Notes: generated by a model not told the origin, from the letters alone. A DNA stretch of 64,000 nucleotides from CAIKNB01 sp041658705 (GCA_041658705.1 JBAZZT010000007.1:1-64000); one strand, 5' to 3'. Shown: positions 1 to 7,540, counted from the stretch's first letter. Program-made: numbers and translations.

Positions 1-214
1 CTTTGAACAGATCAGCCACCTTACGTGCATCTTGCGCTGATAGTTTCTTGTTCTCTTTCAGCTCTTCGAAGTTCTTCGCTCCGTATTTAGCGTAGATTTC
101 TTTTATCTGGGCAGCCAGCTTATCGGCATAACGCCTGACCGAAGTCGGCAAATCCTGCCGACGGATGTGGGAGGTGGCGAGATTCGGGGCGGTTTCGAAG
201 GGGTTAGAGTTCAT
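1..214 (-). CDS. Hypothetical protein, N-terminal part only
   Basis: An open frame begins at an ATG at 214 on the minus strand and runs off the left edge, so only about 71 residues are visible. The product is hydrophilic and rich in Lys, Glu and Ala; it starts MNSNPFETAP and contains a helical stretch around KYGAKNFEELKENKKLS. No domain is recognised, and no signal peptide or membrane segment is seen. It lies on the same strand as the coiled-coil paralogues, about 275 bases downstream of them, separated by repeat DNA. The function is unknown. Confidence 0.6.
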   Translation of the reverse strand, partial: MNSNPFETAPNLATSHIRRQDLPTSVRRYADKLAAQIKEIYAKYGAKNFEELKENKKLSAQDARKVADLFK

Positions 215-254
215 GCTGTCCGCAGTTTATGCCATCGAAGCCACGGAATCAAAT

Positions 255-420
255 TAGGGGGGGGTCACGCGTTTTGCATCCAACCCTTCTGTCATCCTCG
301 CCACCGCAAGCGTAGGGGCAATTCATGAATTGCCCCTACGTGAATCTGAATCGCTTCTGGATCCCCGCTTTCGCGAGGATGACAGGGGGGAGCGAGGGAA
401 GAATGGGGCGCGGAAATAAC
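255..420. repeat. Spacer with 28-bp palindrome (GTAGGGGCAATTCA arms) and REP-like DNA
   Basis: A perfect palindrome occupies 311-340 and is found again at 9257-9284 and 48734-48761. The flanks carry a TCATCCTCGC / GCGAGGATGACA inverted pair, so the whole stretch can fold into a long hairpin. Overlapping frames on both strands here are only repeat sequence, and no gene is supported between 215 and 488. Confidence 0.75.
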
Positions 421-488
421 CGGGGGGGAATAACGACAGATGTTTATTCCGTCTTTAGTCACTCCATCTTTCTGAACCCGCGCCCGCC

Positions 489-836
489 CTATGGAAACGG
501 CCTGAAAGACAGCACGTCTCGTGTCTCCGTGGACGTCAGCGATCCCTTGCCCGCCATCACGCATACGAGTCGGTTCACTTTTTGGTCTTCTTTGCGCAGC
601 ATGGAGACCATGTCCCCTTTCAGATCAGCTAATTTATCGTCCAAATAGCTTTTGGTGACCATGGTGGCTTTGATGGACACTATATCTGACTTCATGCTGC
701 CAATCTCCGTTTTCATGCCGCCGATTTCAGACTTCATGCCGCCGATTTCAGATTCGATTCGGTCGAACCTCTGGTCAACTTGACCGGCGAATTCGCCGAT
801 CGCTTCCAAAATTTCTTGTTTGGCTGCGTCCTCCAT
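489..836 (-). CDS. Coiled-coil hypothetical protein, paralogue 1 of 3
   Basis: A 115-aa protein with a variable N-terminal coiled coil and a conserved C-terminal block (MVTKSYLDDKLADLKGDMVS, then RKEDQKVNRLVCVM and LSFRPFP). Between residues about 25 and 55 it carries four heptad-like copies of the type EIGGMKS, which the two upstream paralogues lack; the DNA there is a 21-bp tandem repeat. It is the last gene of a three-gene tandem array, 9 bases after its neighbour. Proteins with this conserved block are common and uncharacterised in Patescibacteria (family knowledge, not tested). A structural or adaptor role is only a guess. Confidence 0.75.
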   Translation of the reverse strand: MEDAAKQEILEAIGEFAGQVDQRFDRIESEIGGMKSEIGGMKTEIGSMKSDIVSIKATMVTKSYLDDKLADLKGDMVSMLRKEDQKVNRLVCVMAGKGSLTSTETRDVLSFRPFP

Positions 837-845
837 ATTGATTCG

Positions 846-1130
846 TTATGGGAATGGTCTAAAAGACAGTACTTCCTTGGTTTCTGCGGGCGTTAACGAC
901 CCCTTGCTGGTCATCACGCACACGAGTCGATTCACTTTTTGATCTTCTTTACGTAGCATCGAAACCATATCGCCTTTCAAATCCGCGAGCTTATCATCCA
1001 GATAGCTTTTAGTGACCATAGAGACTTCCATCCGACCCACGCGGCCTTCGATTTTATCGAACCGCCTGTCGACTTGTTCGGCAAAGGAGCCTATCGCTTC
1101 CAAAATCTCTTGTTTGGCTGTGTCCTCCAT
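846..1130 (-). CDS. Coiled-coil hypothetical protein, paralogue 2 of 3
   Basis: A 94-aa protein almost identical at its C-terminus to the genes on either side (TKSYLDDKLADLKGDMVSML and RKEDQKVNRLVCVM). It begins MEDTAKQEILEAIGSFAEQV, which closely matches the start of paralogue 1, and it is the shortest of the three because it lacks heptad expansions. The gene gaps are 9 bases, with the same sequence around stop and start, which suggests recent tandem duplication and translation by reinitiation. No Shine-Dalgarno sequence precedes the ATG. Function unknown. Confidence 0.75.
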   Translation of the reverse strand: MEDTAKQEILEAIGSFAEQVDRRFDKIEGRVGRMEVSMVTKSYLDDKLADLKGDMVSMLRKEDQKVNRLVCVMTSKGSLTPAETKEVLSFRPFP

Positions 1131-1139
1131 ATTGATTCG

Positions 1140-1505
1140 TTATGGGAATGGTCTAAAAGACAACACGTCCTGCGTCTCGGCGGGCGTTAGCGATCCTTTG
1201 TCGACCATCACGCATATGAGTCGATTCACTTTTTGATCTTCTTTACGTAGCATCGAAACCATACCGCCCTTTATGTCAGCCGACTTGTCGTCCAGATAGC
1301 TTTTGGTGACCATGGAAACCTCGATTCGGCCCACGCGGCCTTCAATTTTATCGAAACGTTTATCGACTTGCTCGAAACGCTCATCCATATGCTGGGCCAA
1401 GACTTGTATGGATTCGGCGATATCGGCCACGGATTCCGAAACTCCCCGGATATTGGAATTCAAGGTTTTAAAATCCCGCGATGATATTTTTGAAAGCTCC
1501 TCCAT
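1140..1505 (-). CDS. Coiled-coil hypothetical protein, paralogue 3 of 3
   Basis: The first gene of the tandem array, about 121 aa from the ATG at 1505; an upstream GTG at 1529 would add eight residues. The N-terminal third (MEELSKISSRDFKTLNSNIR) is unlike its paralogues, while the middle coiled coil (MDERFEQVDKRFDKIEGRVG) and the C-terminal block are shared. The pattern is a constant C-terminal half joined to variable coiled-coil front ends. It lies 64 bases downstream of dinB on the same strand and may be read from that direction. Function unknown. Confidence 0.7.
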   Translation of the reverse strand: MEELSKISSRDFKTLNSNIRGVSESVADIAESIQVLAQHMDERFEQVDKRFDKIEGRVGRIEVSMVTKSYLDDKSADIKGGMVSMLRKEDQKVNRLICVMVDKGSLTPAETQDVLSFRPFP

Positions 1506-1569
1506 ATATCTAATTGCTACCACGGTCACTTTAGATGCGCAATATCTCTATCGGCTGTGGATAAAATTA

Positions 1570-2904
1570 TCATTTTAAGATTATGTCTAACCCCTCCGTC
1601 TTCCTGAATCCGATGCGGTCAGGGGCTTCGTCGCCGAGGTTCAAGGCTTGGCCGAAGACAATCGAATCGTCGCCGTAGCGATCGCGGATCTTATCCATGG
1701 CTTGCGACGCCAGGCGCCGCCGGTCATGTGTACGCGACCACGAAGACACGTTTTCATCCAAACGCCGTTGGTCGGTGGGCGGCGACAGATTGACCAGGGT
1801 CACGGCCAAAAAATTTATGCGCTCGCCGTGCCACATCTCGCGCAAAAGCTCGGTGGCCGCGCCTACGAGGGTGAATGAATCTGAAGCCGGTTCGTCCAAC
1901 AGCGTGTAGATGGTCCCGCCTTCGCCCGGTCCGGGAGTCCAAAACGAACCACGGACATCCGGGGAAACAAAATTCACCTGCAGGCCATACGGACCGGGCC
2001 GGAATCCGACCGAGACATGCACCGCGCCGGCTTGTAGATCCAGCGCGCGCAAACGCCGACCCGCGCGCTCGGTCAAACGGATGAGCGTGGCCAGGACTTT
2101 GCCTTCTTTATTCACGCGATCCGGCACGCAATATGAGTGGCCGATGGATTTGGGCGGCTCGGCACCATCCGTCGCGGTGATTTTCTCGAACTCCATGGCG
2201 TGCAGGCGACACCATAGATACAAGCCATATTTGCCGAAAGCGCGCATCAGATTGCCTACCGGATATTTTTTGATCTCGAGCAGCGAATGGATGCCTAGGC
2301 GCTCGAGCCGCCGCCGGATGCGCGGCCCGATGCCGCAGACATCCTCCAAATCCAATCCGGCCAAGACTTCGTCCAGATTATCTTGGTCTATGATGACCAG
2401 GCCGTTGGGTTTTTCGAGCTCTGACGCGGTCTTGGCCAAAAAACGCGTGGGTGCGATGCCGATGGAGCAGCGCAACCACTCCCCCACTTCGTCGCGGATG
2501 CGCAAACGCGCTTTGCACAATGCCCAGGCCGCCTCGGCCGCGTCGCGATACCAGCCCGTAAGGTCCAAAAACGCTTCGTCGATGGAATAGTGCTCGACTT
2601 TATCCGTGAGTCCGTGCAGGATGCCGAAGACGCGCGAGGTCACGGCGCGATACTTAGGCGGATCGTTTTGCACGAACACGGCGCTCGGGACTTTTTCCCG
2701 CGCTACTTCGACCGACATCCCCACCTTCATGCCCAAACGCTTAGCTTCGATGGAGGCGGCGATGACGCAACCTTTTTTATGCAAATAAGCGCATACGCCC
2801 AAAGGCCGACCGCGCAAGGTCGGGTTGGCTTGCTGCTCCACGGAGGCAAAATACGAATTCATGTCCACGTGGGCGATGAGTTTGGTTGAAATTGGGGGCA
2901 ACAT
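1570..2904 (-). CDS. dinB: DNA polymerase IV (Y-family translesion polymerase)
   Basis: A 444-aa Y-family polymerase that copies across damaged template bases. It has the N-terminal catalytic motif AHVDMNSYFASVEQ (first metal-binding Asp), the SIDEAFLDLTG motif near residue 105 (second acidic pair), a helix-hairpin-helix region (VCGIGPRIRRRLERLGI) and a little-finger domain. The length is typical or slightly long. It starts at ATG without a Shine-Dalgarno sequence. A 24-bp imperfect palindrome lies 28 bases upstream and could be a LexA operator, consistent with lexA lying 1 kb away on the same strand. The family assignment is firm; SOS control is inferred. Confidence 0.95.
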   Translation of the reverse strand: MLPPISTKLIAHVDMNSYFASVEQQANPTLRGRPLGVCAYLHKKGCVIAASIEAKRLGMKVGMSVEVAREKVPSAVFVQNDPPKYRAVTSRVFGILHGLTDKVEHYSIDEAFLDLTGWYRDAAEAAWALCKARLRIRDEVGEWLRCSIGIAPTRFLAKTASELEKPNGLVIIDQDNLDEVLAGLDLEDVCGIGPRIRRRLERLGIHSLLEIKKYPVGNLMRAFGKYGLYLWCRLHAMEFEKITATDGAEPPKSIGHSYCVPDRVNKEGKVLATLIRLTERAGRRLRALDLQAGAVHVSVGFRPGPYGLQVNFVSPDVRGSFWTPGPGEGGTIYTLLDEPASDSFTLVGAATELLREMWHGERINFLAVTLVNLSPPTDQRRLDENVSSWSRTHDRRRLASQAMDKIRDRYGDDSIVFGQALNLGDEAPDRIGFRKTEGLDIILK

Positions 2905-2931
2905 AATGGATAGGCCATCGGTCGACGCGCG

Positions 2932-2955
2932 GTACGTCGGTCGCGAACGACGTAC
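2932..2955. promoter_or_regulatory. Palindromic operator candidate upstream of dinB
   Basis: Arms GTACGTCG and CGACGTAC flank a TCGCGA core, giving a 24-bp palindrome with only one mismatched pair. On the minus strand it lies between a possible TATCAT -10 element (around 2963-2968) and the dinB start at 2904, where a repressor would block transcription. The proximity of dinB to lexA makes LexA the obvious candidate ligand. No equivalent palindrome was seen before lexA itself. Confidence 0.45.
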
Positions 2956-2973
2956 TGAAATGATACTTTGTTT

Positions 2974-3273
2974 TTAAGCCGTCATCTCAAGCGCAAATGA
3001 TTCAGACAGATCGTTCCAACGGGGATTAAGGGTCGAAATAAGCCATTCTTTTTTATCCCGACTCCATCCTTTGAGCTGTTTTTCTCTTTCAATCGCCGAG
3101 ATCACATCCGCAGTCGTCTCGAAATAAACCAGCCTATCCACCCGATATCTATCCGTGAAACCAGGCAAGACATGAGTCCTGCGTTCCCATAACTTCCTCC
3201 GCAACTCGTCGGTCACGCCGATATACAGCACGCTGCCGATGCGGTTGGTCAGGATGTAGACGAAATACCCCAT
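2974..3273 (-). CDS. GIY-YIG nuclease superfamily protein
   Basis: A protein of about 99 aa starting at MGYFVYILTN, the usual start for this family; an upstream ATG at 3309 would add 12 residues. The conserved YFVYILTN...YIGVT core and the tail REKQLKGWSRDKKEWLI mark a single-domain GIY-YIG protein of the YhbQ type. These carry a nuclease fold, with conserved Tyr, Arg and Glu around one metal, but their cellular role is poorly known. This copy keeps the normal C-terminal end (LNPRWNDLSE), unlike the frameshifted copy at 54317. It lies between dinB and other small genes on the same strand. Confidence 0.85.
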   Translation of the reverse strand: MGYFVYILTNRIGSVLYIGVTDELRRKLWERRTHVLPGFTDRYRVDRLVYFETTADVISAIEREKQLKGWSRDKKEWLISTLNPRWNDLSESFALEMTA

Positions 3274-3351
3274 ACCTCCACCGCTGCCACAAATCGTAAA
3301 ATATTTCAAGAGCCGAGCCCGCCATTCCGATTGGTCGTGGCGACATTTAAT

Positions 3352-3600
3352 TTAAAGGACGGCCATTTCTTCGAGTCTCCATTCGAGGCTATCTGTCGAA
3401 AAGGATAATCTGAAGGCATCGCCTGAATCGTCGGAGACGGAAAAGAAGAAGATGCGCTCTCGCCCGCGGCGCTCGCTATGCACCAAGTTCACCTTCTTCA
3501 CCTGATAATAACGACCGTCCCACTTGAAGGTCATGGGCTCGACCCGCTCTTTCCGAAAGGCGACCAAGACGTCGATCGGCTGTGACGGTTTAGAATACAT
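3352..3600 (-). CDS. Small hypothetical protein near translesion polymerase
   Basis: An 82-aa protein, beginning MYSKPSQPIDVLVAF, with a compact beta-rich pattern (FKWDGRYYQVKKVNLVH, then RIFFFSVSDDSGDAFRLSF and EWRLEEM). The layout of a W..R.Y.V motif followed by a WRL end resembles small DUF6504-like proteins often encoded beside Y-family polymerases, which suits its place between lexA and dinB. That resemblance is from memory and low in confidence. No membrane segment or catalytic motif is seen. Confidence 0.6.
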   Translation of the reverse strand: MYSKPSQPIDVLVAFRKERVEPMTFKWDGRYYQVKKVNLVHSERRGRERIFFFSVSDDSGDAFRLSFSTDSLEWRLEEMAVL

Positions 3601-3658
3601 AAATAGGAATTGTCTTTCTTAAACAAGCCAACGACCAGGGAACTACACCTAGAGCTTC

Positions 3659-3895
3659 TTACCCTTCTTTATTCGGATTTGGATGCGGATAGCAACACTT
3701 CACGGAGTCCAGATACTCTACGCCGCAAAAATATTTGCAAATCGACACGTTCTTGATTGCGCATTTGTGTCCGTTCGTACCTTCAGCCTTATTCCAGGGG
3801 CACTTATCCTGCTTCCAGGATATTTCGCCCTCCGGCGTCGCCAAGTCGATATCCATGTTTGCCCCGTCCAATTTTATTATGTTTTCCTCGTTCAT
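3659..3895 (-). CDS. Small cysteine-rich hypothetical protein
   Basis: A 78-aa protein with seven cysteines in its C-terminal half (CPWNKAEGTNGHKC, ICKYFC and KCCYPHPNP), a spacing compatible with zinc or disulfide binding. No signal peptide is present, so a cytoplasmic metal-binding fold is more likely than an exported disulfide protein. It is the gene directly downstream of lexA (33-base gap, same strand) and may share its transcript. The family is not recognised. Confidence 0.6.
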   Translation of the reverse strand: MNEENIIKLDGANMDIDLATPEGEISWKQDKCPWNKAEGTNGHKCAIKNVSICKYFCGVEYLDSVKCCYPHPNPNKEG

Positions 3896-3928
3896 ATTTA
3901 TGCGCGCTACAGGCTATATGCTTCTTGG

Positions 3929-4540
3929 CTATCTCATCGAATACTGTCGGATGACCGCCCGTACCACGCCTTGGATCAACGGGTCGTAGCAATAAATAGG
4001 CTTCATCGTGGAGTTGGCGGGTTGGAGGCGGATGCGGTCGCGTTCGCGATAGAACTTTTTGAGCGTGGCGTATTCATTATCCAGGAGCGCCACCACCACC
4101 TCGCCGTTTTTGGGCGAAGGATTCCTTTCGACCACCACGTAATCGCCGTCGAAGATGCCATCTTCGATCATGGAGTTGCCTTTGACCCGCAGCACGTAAG
4201 AATTCGCGGAGTTGGGCACGAGTTCGACCGGCACGGCGTAAGTCTCGTGCTCCTCCACCGCCTCGATAGGCGCGCCCGCGGCGATCAATCCTTTAAGCGG
4301 CAACATGACGCTTTTGCCCCACTGCACGGCTTTGTCCGTCGGTTCGAGATTGCGCCCCTCACCATTGCTTTTGAGGAAGCCGCGCTCGCGCAACGCCTGG
4401 ATATGTACGTGTACCGTCGAAGGCGAGGCTAAATCCAAGCCTGACGCGATCTCGCGGAACGACGGCGGATAACTTTTTTCGTTGATGAAGTTGACGATGT
4501 AATCCAAGACTTCTTTTTGTTTGGGGGTTAAGGGGGGCAT
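3929..4540 (-). CDS. lexA: LexA repressor
   Basis: A 203-aa SOS repressor. Residues 1-65 form the winged helix DNA-binding domain (PPLTPKQKEVLDYIVNFI). The self-cleavage Ala88-Gly89 bond lies in IAAGAP, and the catalytic Ser123 (GNSMIEDG) and Lys161 (ATLKKF) of the S24 peptidase domain are present, so RecA-stimulated autocleavage should work. Length matches the family. The start at MPPLTPKQKE is the natural one; it has no ribosome site. Small genes and dinB follow on the same strand, forming a damage-response neighbourhood. Whether it controls itself cannot be seen, because no clear palindrome precedes it. Confidence 0.93.
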   Translation of the reverse strand: MPPLTPKQKEVLDYIVNFINEKSYPPSFREIASGLDLASPSTVHVHIQALRERGFLKSNGEGRNLEPTDKAVQWGKSVMLPLKGLIAAGAPIEAVEEHETYAVPVELVPNSANSYVLRVKGNSMIEDGIFDGDYVVVERNPSPKNGEVVVALLDNEYATLKKFYRERDRIRLQPANSTMKPIYCYDPLIQGVVRAVIRQYSMR

Positions 4541-4554
4541 AAATCAATTACGAA

Positions 4555-4995
4555 TTACGAATGCCAAATGCCAAATTTTTGTGGCCTTCGGCTTTTATTC
4601 ATGAATTTTCAAGTCTAGATTTTAATGTCAGTTGTATCTTTGAAAGAATACGACATAGTTCTTCGCACTTTTCATCCAATACCCTTGCGTCTTCTTCTTT
4701 TAGATAACCGCTATCATGCAATAATCGCAACCAATAACGAGTCTCTCTGGCTTCTTTGTAAGCAATCGTCATCTTGGTAAAAAAATCTCTATCTGATTGC
4801 CCACCTATAGCCTCTTCGACATTGGCGCCAATCGATGTCCCGCTGCGCAGCAATTGTTTTGATAACACGAACTCTTTTTGTTCGCCCACCAACTTCTTAT
4901 AGAGATGGACCGTGGCCAAAGCGAATTCATAGCTTTTATCCTGTATTAAATTACCCTTCATAAATTCGTCATTTGGCATTTGTAATTTGGCATTA
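4555..4995. repeat. Imperfect inverted repeats bracketing the four-helix-bundle gene
   Basis: The left copy at about 4555-4576 contains ATGCCAAATGCCAAAT. The right copy at 4971-4993 contains two ATTTGGCAT units separated by five bases. They lie just outside the ends of the gene at 4599-4961, in inverted orientation, so the gene and its flanks could fold back on themselves. Confidence 0.6.
4599..4961 (-). CDS. Four-helix-bundle protein (S23/23S rRNA intervening-sequence family)
   Basis: About 120 aa starting at MKGNLIQDKSYEFALATVHL; earlier in-frame ATGs fall in the flanking inverted repeat and are probably not used. The motifs VLSKQLLRSGTSIGANVEEA and FFTKMTIAYKEARETRYWLR define the family first seen as proteins encoded in 23S rRNA intervening sequences, which form pentameric four-helix bundles related to accessory proteins of diversity-generating retroelements. 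Here it stands alone with no reverse transcriptase nearby. Its molecular role is unknown; short terminal repeats suggest it can move. Confidence 0.9.
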   Translation of the reverse strand: MKGNLIQDKSYEFALATVHLYKKLVGEQKEFVLSKQLLRSGTSIGANVEEAIGGQSDRDFFTKMTIAYKEARETRYWLRLLHDSGYLKEEDARVLDEKCEELCRILSKIQLTLKSRLENS

Positions 4996-5035
4996 CCCCT
5001 ATACGAACAAAAATAGAACACTTGCAAAAGCCCGT

Positions 5036-5713
5036 CAAGAGGCGGAAAATGCAAGGAATATGGAGCTTAAGCGATTTTTTATCCCCAGCACGAGGCTCGG
5101 CGGGTTGGAACGAGAATCTGAAATTGTGTTTTTTCTTCACACATCGTTGCTCTGCCTCTACTCTACCGATTGAATTTAACTTAATAGCCTCTGCCTGAAA
5201 CTATGGAAAAATTTTTACCCGCGAAACCGGAACAGAAAGAAAGTGAAGGTAAATTTTCAGTCGAAAGAAAATTCTCGGTGATGCACTACGAAAGTAAGTG
5301 GCCTCCGTACGATCAAAGAGAGCGCGGGGTGAAACCGGAAAAAAAGAGCGGGTCCATGGGCGATTTATTGAACAAAAAAATAATCCGTGGAATGCGCGAG
5401 GAAATTTCAAATAAACTGTTTGCCTCGATTGAAGAAATAAAAGAATTCATCACTCATTTTTTGAATCAACGCGTCACTGAAGATGATTTTGGAGAAATGG
5501 CCAGCGTCAAACCCACCCTGACGGAAAGATTCGGCCGAGGAAAAAAATTCGTCGAAATAACCGTGCAATGGCTTGATCCGAACAAAGACAAGCCGGAATA
5601 TCAAGACCCCAAAGATCCGTTCAAGTCAATCGCCAGACATGCAAACGATCCCTGGTTTTCCGTCAAAGTTGTCGAGAAACAATAAAACAAGAGGCGGAAA
5701 ATGCAAGGAATAT
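5036..5713. repeat. 26-bp perfect direct repeats flanking the gene at 5203
   Basis: The same 26 bases, starting CAAGAGGCGGAAAATG, occur at 5036-5061 and 5688-5713. The segment between them holds only the unknown gene at 5203-5685. The second copy begins three bases past that gene's stop codon, giving the shape of an inserted or duplicated module. Confidence 0.7.
5203..5685 (+). CDS. Hypothetical protein between direct repeats
   Basis: A 160-aa hydrophilic protein without a signal peptide or membrane segment. The first 50 residues are charged and disordered (EKFLPAKPEQKESEGKFSVE). A predicted compact region follows from about residue 55 (LLNKKIIRGMREEISNKLFA) and ends PWFSVKVVEKQ. No motif is recognised. 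It starts at an ATG with no clear Shine-Dalgarno sequence; an internal ATG at MHYESKW is possible. It is the only gene in a 650-bp segment bounded by perfect 26-bp repeats, which suggests mobile or recently acquired DNA. Confidence 0.6.
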   Translation: MEKFLPAKPEQKESEGKFSVERKFSVMHYESKWPPYDQRERGVKPEKKSGSMGDLLNKKIIRGMREEISNKLFASIEEIKEFITHFLNQRVTEDDFGEMASVKPTLTERFGRGKKFVEITVQWLDPNKDKPEYQDPKDPFKSIARHANDPWFSVKVVEKQ

Positions 5714-5780
5714 AAAAAGGAGTGCCCTAAAGCCAAATATGGCTATGCGAAACCGAACGATAAAAAATAATCATAATTCC

Positions 5781-6098
5781 ATGGAACTCAACCGACTCCA
5801 AACCGAAATCTACAAGATATTTTTAAGCAACTCCAAACGCGATAACCTCAAAGTCGACGAGGACTATCTGGTCATGAAAATCAACGAGGAACTGGGCGAA
5901 TTCGTCCAATCTTATCTGGTCCACAAGAAAAGATGCCGACCGGAGAAATATCTGGATCCAAAGGAATCGCACCGCGAGATGGCCAAGGAGCTCTCGGATG
6001 TGGTCGGCTTGGCTTTCGTGATTTCGAAGATGCTGAAAATCGACCTGGAGGAAGCCCTGGCCAAGAAATGGATAACCCGCGAGTGGATAAAGACATGA
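5781..6098 (+). CDS. MazG-like nucleotide pyrophosphohydrolase
   Basis: About 105 aa from MELNRLQTEIYKIFL; an earlier in-frame ATG at 5739 lacks support. The helical core carries the metal-binding pattern of the all-alpha NTP pyrophosphatase superfamily: KINEELGEFVQSYLVHKK, then REMAKELSDVVGLAFVISKM, where Glu and Asp residues bind magnesium. Such enzymes clear non-canonical or excess nucleoside triphosphates. Its stop overlaps the start of the YwbE-like gene in an ATGA, so the two are probably translated together. Confidence 0.8.
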   Translation: MELNRLQTEIYKIFLSNSKRDNLKVDEDYLVMKINEELGEFVQSYLVHKKRCRPEKYLDPKESHREMAKELSDVVGLAFVISKMLKIDLEEALAKKWITREWIKT

Positions 6099-6316
6099 TC
6101 GAATACAACGACGGCACGCGCCGGGCGGATGTCAGGCCCGGGTTGCATGTCTTTATCGTACTGAAACAGGACCAAGGTTCCGGGAAATTGACCGAGGGCG
6201 TGGTGCAAGACATCCTCACCAGTTCTCCCATTCATCCGCGCGGCATCAAAGTCCGTCTGGAAACCGGCGAAGTCGGCCGCGTGCAAGCCATCCAACCGTT
6301 GGATTCGAAGGGTTGA
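6095..6316 (+). CDS. ywbE: YwbE family protein
   Basis: A 73-aa protein beginning MIEYNDGTRRADVRPGLHV. The pattern VFIVLKQDQGSGKLTEGVV...DILTSSP...HPRGIKVRLETGEVGRVQ matches the YwbE family of small beta-rich proteins found widely in bacteria, whose function is not established. The start is fixed by an ATGA overlap with the upstream MazG-like gene. The short length is normal for the family. Translational coupling suggests a shared role in nucleotide or RNA upkeep, but that is inference. Confidence 0.85.
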   Translation: MIEYNDGTRRADVRPGLHVFIVLKQDQGSGKLTEGVVQDILTSSPIHPRGIKVRLETGEVGRVQAIQPLDSKG

Positions 6317-6355
6317 GGGCCTGAAGAACAAGCGCCGAGACGCCGTGGAATTACG

Positions 6356-6364
6356 TGTTATACT
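6356..6364 (+). promoter_or_regulatory. Extended -10 promoter for the gene at 6377
   Basis: TGTTATACT gives a TG-extended -10 hexamer (TATACT at 6359-6364) with no good -35. Transcription would start about 6-7 bases before the ATG at 6377, so the message would be nearly leaderless. Confidence 0.5.
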
Positions 6365-6376
6365 TTCAAAAATCTT

Positions 6377-7288
6377 ATGTCCAAGCCCCTTGCCTTCAAT
6401 CCATTCGCCGCTTTGAACCAGCCTAAAAGCGGCGAGCCGACCGTCCCGCGAGCGCTCGACGCCAAAGCCCAGATGAAACGCTGGGAAAATCTGACCAAAG
6501 GCGAGATTGCGCGCCTCGCGTCGTTAGGTGCGGACAAACTCAAATTCGCCCCGGTCCACTTGCCCGCACAAATCGGCGACAAATCGCTCGACACCGTCCG
6601 CGTGGGCCTCTTCGGCACCGATCCGACCAAGGCGCGCGAAGCCTACGTCCACCTCTGGTTCAATGAGGATAAAAAAGGCGAGCGTAAATTGGAATTCGTG
6701 ATCAAAGCCGACGGTCGCATCGAAGGCAAGATCCCATCCGCTTTGGCCGCTGACTTGTCGCACGAAAAAATCATGCGCGAGGTGCTCGAACAGTTCGAAG
6801 GGTTGAAGCTTGAAGGTTGGCATTTCTTGGACAAGGATGTGCTGCCGCCGGGCCAACTCGAGGAAGCGCGCGGGGCCAAGACCGGCGAACGGCGCAAAGG
6901 ACCGGCGGTTCCCTCCGAAACCGATCCGCGCCGCGTCACTTTTTACGGCGAGCAGCGCCAAGCCCTGCTCAAGCTCATGACGCGCAACCGCGGCGCGTTC
7001 AACGGCTACTACGTCATCGTGTTCCCGGGCTTCGTCCTCCTCGACAACGTGGTGCAGAACAATGCCGCCTATTTCATCGACGGCACGCCGGAAACAATCG
7101 ATCTGCCCATCGGCGCGGATGAAGAGGAAATCAAACGCACGGTCGAGGTCCTGCCTTTTTCTGAATGGCTGGAAAAACCAAAAAAGGAATTGCGCCGCGC
7201 CGGTTTCACGCGCATCCAACATAAAGGCGACACGTGGGAAAAACAGCTGCAGGCAGAAATCGATCGGCGTCTGGAGGCCCAAGCCTGA
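6377..7288 (+). CDS. Hypothetical protein, 303 aa
   Basis: A soluble, charged protein with no signal peptide or membrane segment. The N-terminal part (KAQMKRWENLTKGEIARLAS) looks helical. The middle (AYVHLWFNEDKKGERKLEFV) alternates strands and charged turns. The C-terminal third has a hydrophobic core (FNGYYVIVFPGFVLLDNVV) followed by FIDGTPETIDLP and ends with helices. No catalytic motif is recognised. It has its own extended -10 promoter, is followed by repeats and a shared bidirectional terminator, and stands alone. Function unknown. Confidence 0.75.
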   Translation: MSKPLAFNPFAALNQPKSGEPTVPRALDAKAQMKRWENLTKGEIARLASLGADKLKFAPVHLPAQIGDKSLDTVRVGLFGTDPTKAREAYVHLWFNEDKKGERKLEFVIKADGRIEGKIPSALAADLSHEKIMREVLEQFEGLKLEGWHFLDKDVLPPGQLEEARGAKTGERRKGPAVPSETDPRRVTFYGEQRQALLKLMTRNRGAFNGYYVIVFPGFVLLDNVVQNNAAYFIDGTPETIDLPIGADEEEIKRTVEVLPFSEWLEKPKKELRRAGFTRIQHKGDTWEKQLQAEIDRRLEAQA

Positions 7289-7300
7289 CGGAAACGATAG

Positions 7301-7435
7301 TCCTTCGATGAATTCAGGAGTTATTTTCTAGACATTGGAAATTAGACATTAGTCATTTTTTTCAATATTCCCTGAGCTTGTCGAAGGGCTACCTAATTCC
7401 GACATGGTAGTCCTTCGATGAACTCAGGAACTATT
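7301..7435. repeat. Dispersed repeats of the CCTGAGC/TCGAAGGGCTACC class
   Basis: Two partial copies of an element containing TAGTCCTTCGATGAACTCAG and its inverted partner CCCTGAGCTTGTCGAAGGGC, joined by TTCCGACATGG. Related copies occur at 11945-12105, 19764-19872, 30784-30815 and 33277-33375. The halves pair into a hairpin. No gene lies in 7289-7566. Confidence 0.75.
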
Positions 7436-7473
7436 TTCTAGACATTAGTCATTCTGGCCGCCTTCTACCGTCA

Positions 7474-7524
7474 GGGCGCATGGCATGCCACGGCGTTCGC
7501 GAACGCCGTGGCATGCGCCCCTAC
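7474..7524. repeat. Nested palindromes
   Basis: A GCGTTCGCGAACGC-centred palindrome of the class seen alone at 23113-23138 is embedded exactly at the centre of a GGGCGCATGGCATGCGCCC palindrome of the class at 26646-26669. One mobile palindrome appears to have inserted into another. Confidence 0.75.
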
Positions 7525-7540
7525 CCTCTATATAAAAAGT

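Noticed and set aside
292..564. 90-codon minus-strand frame in the first spacer
   Set aside because: Translation of a palindrome and REP-like repeats.
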